Both the position numbers and the translations under genes were made by a program. 64,000 nt of DNA from Neoarius graeffei. Taxonomy: Eukaryota > Chordata > Actinopteri > Siluriformes > Ariidae. Positions 37,001 through 49,000 of this stretch are shown in pieces; positions within the stretch are counted from its first letter, which is position 1; the number at the start of each line of letters is the position of its first letter. The notes below the pieces were generated by a model that was given only the letters and a program-made list of their open reading frames with translations, did no database searches and was not told the origin of the DNA. The stretch covers positions 1,162,125-1,226,124 of the forward strand of contig NC_083583.1 of the NCBI RefSeq assembly GCF_027579695.1. The letters are read 5' to 3'.

Positions 37001-40000
37001 CCCGGGCTTTCCCTCTGCACTGGTGATCTGGGGCTCACTCACCTGAGGTGGGGGAGAGACAGACACAGAAGGGAGAAACGGGAGGGCACTGCGGGTGCGG
37101 CGGGCCGGCTGGGGGGGTGCCGGCCCCCGCCTCCACGGAGGGGGAATGGGGCGAGGATGGGACACAGGAGGAGGGGGAGAGAGAGAGAGAGAAGAGGAGA
37201 GAAAAGAAGATGCCATCTGCTGTCCTGCCGCCGGGACAGCTGCCAAATGGTCCTCCGCCAGCTCGACTGCTCGATCCAGCGACGCCGGGTGGTGGCACCA
37301 GACCCACTCCGCAGTTCCTGCTGGCAAGCGAGCGACGAACTGTTCCAGCGCCACCTGGTCGAGGATTCCTTCAGCGTCGCAGTTGTTGGCCCTCAGCCAC
37401 CGCCAGCAGGCATCCCGGAGCTGCTGGCCAAACGCGAACGGCCGGCCGACTTCCTCCAAGCGCAGCGCGCGGAAGTGCTGGCGCTGCTGTTCTGGGGTGC
37501 GCCCTACGCGCTGGAGGACGGCCCGGCAGAGGTCCGCGTAGGCCAGCCAGCGGTCGGCGGGGAGCTGTAGCGCGGCCAGCTGTGCTTCTCCTGTGAGTAG
37601 GGGGAGGAGGCGCACCGCGCGCTGCTCCATCGGCCACCCCGAGGCTTCGGCGACCTGCTCAAAGAGCGTGATGAACGCCTCGGGGTCGTCCTGCGGGCCC
37701 ATCTTGGTGACAGTGAGGGGAGACGGGCCCGCGGTAGGAGCGCTGGTGGGCCCCGCCGATGCGAGGAGGTGCCGGAACGCCTGCCGATCTTCTTGTTGGG
37801 CCAACACCAGGGCCTCGAACCGCTCTTCTTGCTCCTTTCGGAGGGTGAGTAGCGCCTGGTGCTGGCTTTGCTGGGCCGTGGCGAGGGCGTGGATCAGTTC
37901 AGCGAATGGGGAGGACTCCATGGGGCTGTGAGGCTGCTGTGCTCCAGGTCCCGGGTTTCAGCACCACTGTAACGATTCAGCGTTCGTGGGTGGAGCACAG
38001 AGGACGGCAGGACAGAGATCAGGTTTGACAGTGCGTTTATTGCTAGACTTTTCAGTTTAACAATCATTCATTTACTCAAACAGACACACACACAACCGGC
38101 GTCTGGTTCCGGGATGAGCTCCTCTGCTCTCGCTCTCCCTCCTTAAGTAGGTCGCGGTCACTGGGAAGACACAAACACAGGTTAATTGCTCTCAGGTGTA
38201 GTGATTTTGCCACTCACCTTCCCTGACTCCGCCCTCCTGTCACAGACCGGCACTTGACCACGCCCCCGCTGCCACAATCTTTATCTTTTGCATGTTTCTC
38301 CTCTTCTTCTTTCCTCTTTTTCCTAAACTGGGCACCTGATGGCTGATCTCAGACCTTTTCTTATCCATCTGTGTTGATTTCACACTCAAGCATCACAATG
38401 TTCCTCATCACCCCACACTGTCACCTGGGAGTCAGGACCAAACCAGCTTACCTTACTGGTGTCCAGACTGGTCTTATTTTAATGCAACACTCTGTCTGTG
38501 ACACTGGTTAGTGTGTTGTGAATGAATTGTGGATTGTTTTGTAGTGTGACTGATTTTACTAAACATTAGTACAATGTGTTCTATTTAATAGACCCCCCAG
38601 GCTTCCAGTGCTAGACCTGAGGTCATAGATCAGCTGAGCCCCACCGCCATCAGGATACAGCGCTGATTGAAAGTAAATGAGTGAGTGGTTTGGGTAACGC
38701 GGTGTTTATATATGATGTATGCGTGTGTTCCAGCGAGCTCTCTTAGAGCAGAAGCAGAAGAAGAAGCGTCAGGAGCCCCTGATGGTGCAGTCAAACCTGG
38801 ACGGGCGCTCTCGGACCCGCAGAACCCGACAGAGCGAGGAGCAGGCGCCGCTCGTCGAGTCCTATCTCAGCAGCAACAGCAGCACCATCTACCACGGTAG
38901 GAAAATAACGATCAGGTTCCTCTCTCTACTACAATCAGGTTCTTCTGCACATTCTTCTGAACACAGCAGGCTGGAAAACTGCTCTCAGATCAGTGTGAAG
39001 GAGCCTCATGTACCAGCTGTGATACTGTGAGTTTATACTGAGTCACCCTGCTGGCTTTGTGAAGACCGGGGAATAAATCACACACTGTGAAGCAATGTGT
39101 GTTTACAATACCGCTTCATTCCTTACATATTTAAATTTATTCAAATAAATGTAAATGTGCACTGCAAATGAAACAACAGCAGCTGAATGGAAGAGGAAGA
39201 ATTTATTTTTGAATATTTACACAGTAAAGTGCCATCACTGTCATAAGTAAATGTGAAACTTTTACAGATGTACAGATATAACGTCTCCTGCCACGTGTCC
39301 TCCTCTCACGTCACTGACTCACTGATCAGATTCACAGAAACGTGAGTGAAGCAGAGAGTGGGAGGAGCCTTCGTTTGGAGTGAAGCAGTGATGCAGGATG
39401 TTTTATTTGTGTAAAATCACCTCATTAAATCCCCCAGTAATAATGAGGTAAACACTATAAAACGCTGCTGTGACCATAAACACACATCTGTACAGCAGGC
39501 ATCGGGTTTATATTTGTTATGTTTATTCCAGAGGAGCCGAGTGTGTTGCTGATATTACTGAACATTATTTTTCCTGCAGTCAGCTTTACTTCCATCAAAC
39601 CACATCAAGAAACTGCATCTGTTCCAAACCTCAGTCTTTAATCTTCATCTGAACTCATTCAGGTTTTAATCCCCCAAGTTCACTCTTTAGTAAACAATTC
39701 AAAAAGCAGAGCGACATGCAAACTGAAAAAAATATATATTATTGGCACTTTTCAGATTTACAGTTCTTCATTCTGTACAGTTTAAAAACAATAGCTGGCG
39801 TGTGATCTGGAATTTATTTTGTGAAACTAAACAGAAAATTTTATTAACATATGATAAATAATAAAACTTAGAGAGTGAATTCTCTAACTTCACCTTCATT
39901 CTCACACTGATGCCATTTTATCTGGTATTAATCTCTCCCACATCGCTCCTCACCTCCTCCTTTATGTAGTACAAGAAGCTGAGCAGGAGGAGGACAAGGC

Positions 40001-40141
40001 CGTAGCAGAGGTTCAGGTTCCTCGCTCAGCTAAAAAATCCAAGCCGCTCATATCGACCCCACAAACGGGCAGTGCCAAGAAGGAGAAAAAGGGCAAGCAC
40101 AAAGGTCAGCTGGAGGACCGCCATGCCGTTAACACTCTGCA

Positions 40142-40188
<47 letters not shown>

Positions 40189-40796
40189 CTCAGCTCTGCA
40201 TGTGCTGTTTGATGTAATCAGGGCTTCAGAGTTTTAAAGAACAAACTAAAGTTTTAGATCCACACAGTTAAATAACACGTGTTGGGCATTTGTGGATTCA
40301 TAAACATGAAAAAATCAGTTTTAATGGATTATCTGCACCTGGTTGCTGTTATTGACCAGGTGAAGAAGTGTGTGTGGGTTTGTTCCTCAGTGAGCATAAA
40401 CAAGGACAAAAATATCAGCGAGTTCAGTTCTCTAAAGACAAATAGTGTTGAGGACGCAGGAGACGACAGTGAGGTGTTTGTAAAAGAGCTCAGTGGTGTG
40501 GACTGAAGATCAGTTCCAGTAATGAGTAATACATTCAGTCGAAGTCCACAGAGGACTCTGTGATCACAGAGAATGTTTACTGAGTTCATGGGAAGATTTC
40601 AGCAGTGTCTCATCAACGCCAGCTGAGATGGTCTTATTTTTACACTCGCAAGCGCGAGGTGTTAATTAACAACACACACTTTTTGTCTTCGCGCTGCTTT
40701 AACACAATTTGTGTAACGGCAGAGTCAAAAGAGGAAAACATCATGTGATAAAACATCATGTGATAAAACACCGTCCAGTCACATCATAGACTGCAG

Positions 40797-40834
<38 letters not shown>

Positions 40835-43800
40835 TGAGAGAGAGAGAAGAAATAAAATATGATGTAATTATGACACTGACAGTGTTTAATGTTAGAGTCA
40901 AATCTTTATTATTTTACATTTATATTAAATTTAGATTTTTTGATGTGTCTCTTCACCTTTAGATTCTTCATCGTGAGACTCGATGTGTAATTACTTCGAC
41001 ATGCAGAGAATAAAACTAACTTTAGCACAATCAGACCTTCTAAAGTTTATTTGTCTGATTAAATGCCACTTATTGTCCTTTAAGGTTCAGTTTCTTGTTG
41101 CGTTTCAGACTCATTAGAGGCATTTTGTTAATTTTTATTAAATAATAAAGTAGAATTTAATTTTTCCCTTACATCACGGTGCTGGAATGGACGAGTCAAA
41201 GTTCAGACCTCAGCTCCAGTGAGATGTTGTGGTGGGATCAGAGGACAGCTGTGCATCAACTAATGCCCTCAAACATCAGTGTAAAGGAGAGGGGGCCAAA
41301 ATTTCTCCAAAACGATGAGAGACTGATAAACTCCTACAGAAAAGTTATTGTTGCTGAAGCTGGTTTTACGTCAGTGAATTAGAGCAGAGCTCCGTACTGA
41401 AGAGAATATGGTAAATGCATCGACCTGAGTTCTGATGCTTTGACCGTATGGTGAACGTTTCCCACCACAGGGAACCCGACCATAAGCACAAAGCAATGTC
41501 TCTCATAAACACCTGACCACCAGACAACGACAGCTGTCTCTTTATTTCCATAAGACAGACGGGTTTTTATCCAGCACTTATTGTTAACTTGCTTTTTAAA
41601 AATAACATGGGATTATTTACTAACACATTTTACAGAAAATATTCACAACAGTTTCATATAAAATGAGTTAAAACAGTTTTATTACTCCACTCACTTGTTG
41701 GACAGTTGACAGTTTGTGTCGTGTAAGGGTGATAGACAGATGTAAGCACGGGAAGAGTTTTATTGAAAACACGCGACCAAACAGATCCAAAATGGAAACA
41801 AAGGCCGAGTGGAAAACCAGGCAGTGGTGGAGTGAGGCACAGACAGGATATCAGAGGGATACAATACTCACAGTCCAAAAACACAAAAAGGGTCAAAACC
41901 AGAAAAGTGACACAAAATACAAGGCTTTCACAAAGTCTGTGTGTTACTCAGAGTCCTTATATAAATGTCTGTGCTGTGATTGAGCTCTAATCAGGAACAG
42001 GTGCATGGGGATTAGTTCTATTGCTGCTGTGTGTGGCCGTGACAGATGAAACCAGACAGCTGTGTGGCGTACGGAGTGTGATATTGGATGGTAACTCTAC
42101 AGTAGTGGTGTAAAGTGAAAGCGCTGGTTCACTGCTGTCCCCCAGGCACCCAGCAGAGTCTCACCATAATAAATGTGCTGGTGTTGTTGCTGGCGCAGGG
42201 CATGCGGCATCAAAGGAAGCAGTAAATATGTATCGTAACTGCGCTGTGAATCTCATTATTGGTCTCACTGTCACAAGACAATGCAGTAATTTATTGATGT
42301 GAAAAACACGACACAACACAATTCGATGGTTCATTCATGGTGCTGTAATATTATTATTCTATTCAGGGGGATTTTGTGCTCTTGAAAATATTTTGCTCAT
42401 AAATTCATCAGGAGCTCCACTTTTAGACAGTGACTAAATATATAGTCTTAATGTTTCTGAATGTTGGTTTCCTTTTTTGGGGAAAGAGATGACTCCATAG
42501 TAAAATCTATTGTTTTTATTGTCATCTGAAGCTATATGTTTGTTTATAGATGTTAGTGAGGACCACACAATTATTATTTTGTCCCTGATCAATAAAAGTG
42601 TAGAACTGAAGGAGGGTGTACTTTCTTTTCCCACTGACTGTAGTTAAATATTTTGTTTCTGCATGGCGTGTTTTTGTCACTGCTGCAGTCAGTCAGTAAG
42701 AACAAATTGTTTTGACAGATTTACTGTAAAATAAAATATTATTAAACCATGACATCATTTTACTGTCAGTGAGAAATCAAATGTTTTTGTTTTTCAGAAA
42801 TCAGTTTTTCACGGTGGATTTTTGGATCATTCTCTTCCTGTCTTGTCTGTTTCTTGGACTTTCTGTTTTTCTTCTTTCTTTTTTTTTAGTCATAATTGTA
42901 ATTTTTACTCAAATTGTGTGTCTGATGAAAAAAAACTGAGTCACTTTTTCAGTCGGTCAGATCTTCACTCAGAACATCAGCCATGTTGGAGGTAATTTTT
43001 CTCTAAATGTCACAGCAGTTATCTGCGTCTGCTTGGTGTTTCAGAGTCCAGCCCCAGACCTGATCTTTCAACATGTAATGACTTGATTGGAGGCGTAATT
43101 GAGGTCTGAAGTGATTGGACAGGAACGTTATGGACAGAGTGTTTCTCTGCTGTGTGTAGAGTAAATGAGAGAAAAAAAACTCAGCTGACACGAGAACCTC
43201 ACAAAAGAACATGATTATCTGAGAGTGCTTTAGCACTTAAAAGCATCAGGATGCAGTGAGAAAGATAAGTCTGAAGGTCAGAGGTCAGACGTCAGAGCAG
43301 GAATCAGTGTTGTGTTCTTTGGACTTTGTGAATCCCTGAACACACTTTTTTTTTTTGCATGCATCTCCATGTCACACTGCATGAAAACATGCATGCATAC
43401 ATGTGAATTTGTGTCAGCATGTTTGTGTTCACCATGAGAACTCAGAGTGGACCAGGTCACAAGGCTCACCATCAGACGCTTGTGTGTCCATGTTGTGGTC
43501 ATCCTGCAGGAACTCATGGACCAGCGGCATTCCAGGATGAGGCCCAGGACCTGAGCGGCCAAATCCAGATCCTCACAGTGGGACCTTCTGCTGGACAAGA
43601 CAGTGATGCTGAGGTCCAGAGCAAAACCGTGTCTCGGGCTCAGAGCAAGCAGGACCTGCGGGTCACGATGCTGAAGAAAGGTACAAGACTGACCATGTAC
43701 GTACACTCTGAGAAACCTGTAGAAGATCAGTGTCAGTGTAGGAAGCATGTAGAAATTTAAGCTTCAGGAATCAGTCAGTGAAATGATGTTGATGATGTGG

Positions 43801-44481
43801 ATGTGTTTCTTGAGGAACAGATCATTTTGATTAAGTTAAAAACAACACTGCTAATAAGCTAACCATCATGAACATCTCACACTAACACCACATCACAAGC
43901 ACCCAGTGATGCGACTGTACCTGAGATGAAGTTACTGAATAAATTCTCCTCTATCCTTCTGTAGTGAGAGAAACAGAGCTGGTTTCGTGTCTTTTTTTCA
44001 CACAGAAGTAGAGAAGAAGCAGATTGTTATTTCTTGAAAATGTCCGGTTCTCCGCTGAGAAGTTTGCAGGTTGCAGGTTTATCTGTTTGTGATGTTGATG
44101 TTCAGTGATGATGACACGAGAAAGTCTCCATCTGTCTACAGGAATCTCCAGCAGCATGAATTTTGATGAGGAAGATGATGATGATGATGATGATGATGAA
44201 GTGAGCTCCAGTTCTTCTCAACTCAACAGCAACACCAGACCAGGCTCGGCCACCAGCAAGAAGTCCAGCAAGGTGCAGCAGACCACAGACCCAAACACAT
44301 GTCTCAGCTGGAGTGTGTATTTATTCACGCCAGTCATCTGCGCTCATGTGCGAACTCTGCTCAGGTCACACTGCAGCAGGAGTGGAGTTACAGCTCACAG
44401 ATAAAGTTTGTTTCTCTCCACTTCATCCTCAACTTCTCATGAGTCACAGATGGACAGGAAGTGCAGCTTTGTTAAGGGCCA

Positions 44482-44521
<40 letters not shown>

Positions 44522-44561
44522 GTGTGTGTGTGTGCGCGTGTGTGTGCGCGTGTGTGTGCGC

Positions 44562-44616
<55 letters not shown>

Positions 44617-45991
44617 ACATCACTTCTCCTTCTTTTAGTCATGAATGTCTTGAGGGTTGCTGCACTTCCTCTCATGTTGAAAATTTGCCCTGAATTTAGA
44701 TTCGTGGCTAAAAATGTCACCCTGAGCGCAGCTGTGTGTTTCTGCTCTGCCTCGCTCACTGGCTTTGGACTCAGTGAAGGCATTTATATTGAATATCTAA
44801 ATATAAATATGACTGTAAATATAAAAAAAATAGATACAGTATATAAATCTGTCTACGTTCCAACCTGTCAGGAAGCAGCTTCAGCTTCGACTCTGGTGAC
44901 CAACGAGCCATCCATCGACGTGGGCGATCTGGAGGAGTTCACCTTGAGGCCAGCGCCACAGGGAGTGGCCATCAAATGCAGGATCACGCGGGATAAGAAA
45001 GGGATGGACCGGGGCATGTACCCCACCTACTACCTCCACCTCGAAAGAGAAGATGGAAAGAAGGTCAGTGAAGTTGTCCAGCGTTCTTTATTCTGCATTT
45101 GATCAAAGAGCTTTGGATTTATTGGGTTTGAAGAGCTCCAGCGCTGTTGTGTTCCTGTAATTACAGAAATAGAAAGACTTCATTTCTCATTTTAGATCAA
45201 GAGTCAGAGACATTGATGACCAGCTAAGAGATGAAATTTCACCCCATAGATGATTTCTCATCTCATCTCATTATCTGTAGCCGCTTTATCCTGTTCTACA
45301 GGGTCGCAGGCGAGCTGGATCCTATCCCAGCTGACTACGGGCGAAAGGCGGGGTTCACCCTGGACAAGTCGCCAGGTCATCACAGGGCTGACACATAGAC
45401 ACAGACAACCATTCACACTCACATTCACACCTACGCTCAATTTAGAGTCACCAGTTAACCTAACCTGCATGTCTTTGGACTGTGGGGGAAACCGGAGCAC
45501 CCGGAGGAAACCCACGCGGACACGGGGAGAACATGCAAACTCCGCACAGAAAGGCCCTCGCCGGCCCCGGGGCTCGAACCCGGACCTTCTTGCTGTGAGG
45601 CAACAGCGCTAACCACTACACCACCGTGCCACCCCCCATAGATGATTTCTGCTGCAAAAATGAAAAACAAGCCATTTTTATTCATCAGAAAGTGATCACT
45701 CCTGTTTATGTTCAAACTGGAAAATATTCATGTGCCAAAACTTTTAAACATGGAATGTTTTAATTTTACCCTTAATTTTTTTAAACAAATAATTCCGGAG
45801 TTTCCATGAAATACATCTTAAGTGTATTTTTGTCTCGCCACCTCACAGCCTGAGATGCTCCAGTTTCATTAATATTCATGAAGCACATTACTGAAGTTAA
45901 TTAATATTCATACGTTGATTGAAAACTTCACCAAGATGTTTACAGAGAGTTTTGTGGAAGGGGTTTATTTACCTCTGTGCAGACAGAATGG

Positions 45992-46050
<59 letters not shown>

Positions 46051-49000
46051 ATCATCTGCTGTACAGCAGTGTGTGAAAATAGAGCATGAACATCTAACTA
46101 CTACTAACTACTATGAGTACTAACTACTAACTGCTCAGAACAATAGTGTTTAGTTTGGAATAGAACAATGCCTCAGATCAACTTGATGAAACAATGATAA
46201 ACTTAATATGTTAATATTTTTCTATGCTTGATGTTGTTCATCAGTTGATTAAACTGCCTCTCGTTGTAGATGTTCCTCTTAGCTGGTAGAAAGAGGAAGA
46301 AGAGCAAGACGTCCAACTACCTAATCTCCATCGACCCTACTGACCTGTCGAGAGGCGGCGAGAGCTTCATCGGGAAACTCAGGCAGGTTTAAAGAGCTTT
46401 TTTAAGCACATGTTCCTCTGCTGAGAGAGAAGCTCATGATGAGGGATCAGGCTTGTCTTGTGCAGGTCGCAGAATTAAAACACAAACACGTCAACAGAAA
46501 ACCAGAAGACATTAAAACAATCACAGAAACTCAAACCAGCATTAAGGATCTGAACTGCTGATATGATTGTAAAACCTTCATCTCATTTGGAGCAGAACTT
46601 TAGAAAAGGTTCCAAGAGGAACCAGGGAACCAGCTCTGAGTGGGTGTGGACCATATATGGAAATGTGGGCATGTCTTTAATGGTGTATCGTTGTAACAGA
46701 ATGCAGTAGATATGAGGAGAATAACGCTCACTTTAAACGCGACGCAGTGAGCTGATCAGATGTTCGGTGTGAGATGGAGCTCATCAGTGCAGCTTGTTAA
46801 ACTCCACACAGCACTCAGACGTCCTCTGGCTGATTTTGTGAATCAGAAATTCGGATAAAACCACAGCACAGCCTGCCGTGCGACTGACTCACTACTCATC
46901 TTGTAGAAGCTCTCATAACTTGCTTCTTTTAGCACTAGTGATGACACCGTTGCCATGGAGATGCCACTGTCAATCATGTGACACATGATACCGCCACAGA
47001 ATTCCTACCAGGTGGAAATGTGAATGTATGTTGTATTTAACTGTGAAACTGTAGAACTCTTTCCTCCATCAACCCGGAGTCTTAATATCCTATAAATATC
47101 TGTTTATACATGTTTTAAATATTTCTACAGACTTCAGCACACGCCTCCTGATCACTATATAGACGTGTAAAACTATTTATAATTTAAGGTATTTGGATTA
47201 ATTTACCTGCTGCCATAAAGTCAACCTGCAGGTGTAGGGTTCTCGACCTGCTGCGGATCCTAAACTACGGACCTGTTTATCTGTCTTCTCTTCTTTTATT
47301 GCCCACTTTCCCTCTCTGAGTGATGTCACTGATCGAGGCTGTGAATTCAGATTGTCAGTCGACAGTCGACCTTCGTCCTGTCACTCCTCATCCACACACG
47401 TCTTTGTAACGCCCTGCTGACCTTTACTGTGACCTTTTAATCCCAAGGCCTTAAAGGACTTTGAGCAAATCATTCAATCACATTCAGTCTCTATTCTGTT
47501 AAACAAACAAACAAGCAAACAGAAATAATAACTGATGTGGATGTTTCACTGATGCTTTATCACTCCAACAGAATAAACTGACTGTGACTCTGACAGAAAT
47601 CCAGTCGCAGTGAGACTCGCGAGTCTTAAAGCTGATACAGAACTCATACAGTTTTTAAACTTCATTCTGAATTATGGAGCCTGATGTTTAAACATTAGAA
47701 CTTCTCCTGAATCTGATTCTATAAAAATGTGGTGTTTGGTTCGGATGTGAAGGGGATGAGGTCACAGCACCACCATGCAAAGCTAAAAAACTTACATTTA
47801 ATCTAAAACCAGCGTGAGTGATATCCGGCTTTTCAGGTTCGTACAGTGGTGCTTGAAAGTTTGTGAACCCTTTAGAATTTTCTATATTTCTGCATAAATA
47901 TGACCTAAAACATCATCAGATTTTCACACAAGTCCTAAAAGTAGATAAAGAGAACCCAGTTAAACAAATGAGACAAAAATATTATACTTGGTCATTTATT
48001 TATTGAGGAAAATGATCCAGTATTACATATCTGTGAGTGGCAAAAGTATGTGAGCCTTTGCTTTCAGTATCTGGTGTGACCCCCTTGTGCAGCAATAACT
48101 GCAACTAAACATTTCCGGTAACTGCTGATCAGTCCTGCACACCGGCTTGGAGGAATTTTAGCCCGTTCCTCCGTACAGAACAGCTTCAACTCTGGGATGT
48201 TGGTGGGTTTCCTCACATGAACTGCTCGCTTCAGGTCCTTCCACAACATTTCCATTGGATTAAGGTCAGGACTTTGACTTGGCCATTCCAAAACATTCAC
48301 TTTATTCTTCTTTAACCATTCTTTGGTAGAACGACTTGTGTGCTTAGGGTCATTGTCTTGCTGCATGACCCACCTTCTCTTGAGATTCAGTTCATGGACA
48401 GATGTCCTGACATTTTCCTTTAGAATTCGCTGGTATAATTCAGAATTCATTGTTCCATCAATGATGACAAGCCGTCCTGGCCCAGATGCAGCAAAACAGG
48501 CCCAAGCCATGATACTACCACCACCATCTTTCACAGATGGGATAAGGTTCTTATGCTGGAATGCAGTGTTTTCCTTTCTCCAAACATAATGCTTCTCATT
48601 TAAACCAAAAAGTTCTATTTTGGTCTCATCTGTCCACAGAACATTTTTCCAGTAGCCTTCTGGCTTGTCCACATGATTTTTAGGAAACTGCAGACAAGCA
48701 GCAATGTACTTTTTGGAGAGCAGTGGATTTCTCCTTGCAACACTGCCATGCACACCATTGTTGTTCAGTGTTCTCCTGATGGTGGATTCATGAACATTAA
48801 CATTAGCCAATGTGAGAGAGGCCTTCAGTTGCTTAGAAGTTACCCTGGGGTCCTTTGTAACCTCGCCGACTATTACACGCCTTGCTCTTGGAGTGATCTT
48901 TGTTGGTCGACCACTCCTGGGGAGGGTAACACTGGTCTTGAATTTCCTCCATTTGTGCACAGTCTGTCTGACTGTGGATTGGTGGAGTCCAAACTCTTTA

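Larger units (their letters stand above)
33354..38276 (-). mobile_element. Gmr1-like Ty3/gypsy retrotransposon, 4.9 kb
   Basis: LTRs 33354-33662 and 37968-38276 (309 bp each, four differences), flanked by ATCTT duplications (33349-33353 and 38277-38281). The primer-binding site at 37949-37966 matches the 3' end of tRNA-Phe with one mismatch. Two overlapping minus-strand frames encode gag-protease and integrase-RT-RNase H. Integrase before RT is the Gmr1-type order described for deuterostome Ty3/gypsy elements. LTR similarity of about 98.7% implies recent insertion into tub intron 2, antisense to tub. Confidence 0.93.

Noticed and set aside
36857-37596. Long + strand open frames (237 and 182 codons) opposite the gag gene
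   Set aside because: They are GC-rich antisense shadows of the Gmr1-like gag-protease ORF; the products are Arg/Pro/Gly-rich with no domain, whereas the minus frame has clear capsid, CCHC and protease motifs.
43278-43748. 156-codon minus frame over tub exon 5
   Set aside because: It is the antisense of a coding exon with no recognised motif; the plus strand matches TUB in the right phase.
44313-44783. Open frames of about 100 codons rich in Cys-Val or Thr-His
   Set aside because: They are translations of the TG/CA microsatellite, as are similar frames near 21968-22244, 25035-25229 and 27815-28200.
44488-45102. 204-codon + frame covering the TG repeat and tub exon 7
   Set aside because: Only 44872-45063 is coding; the upstream part is intron 6 read through, and the acceptor at 44870-44871 fits the phase from exon 6.
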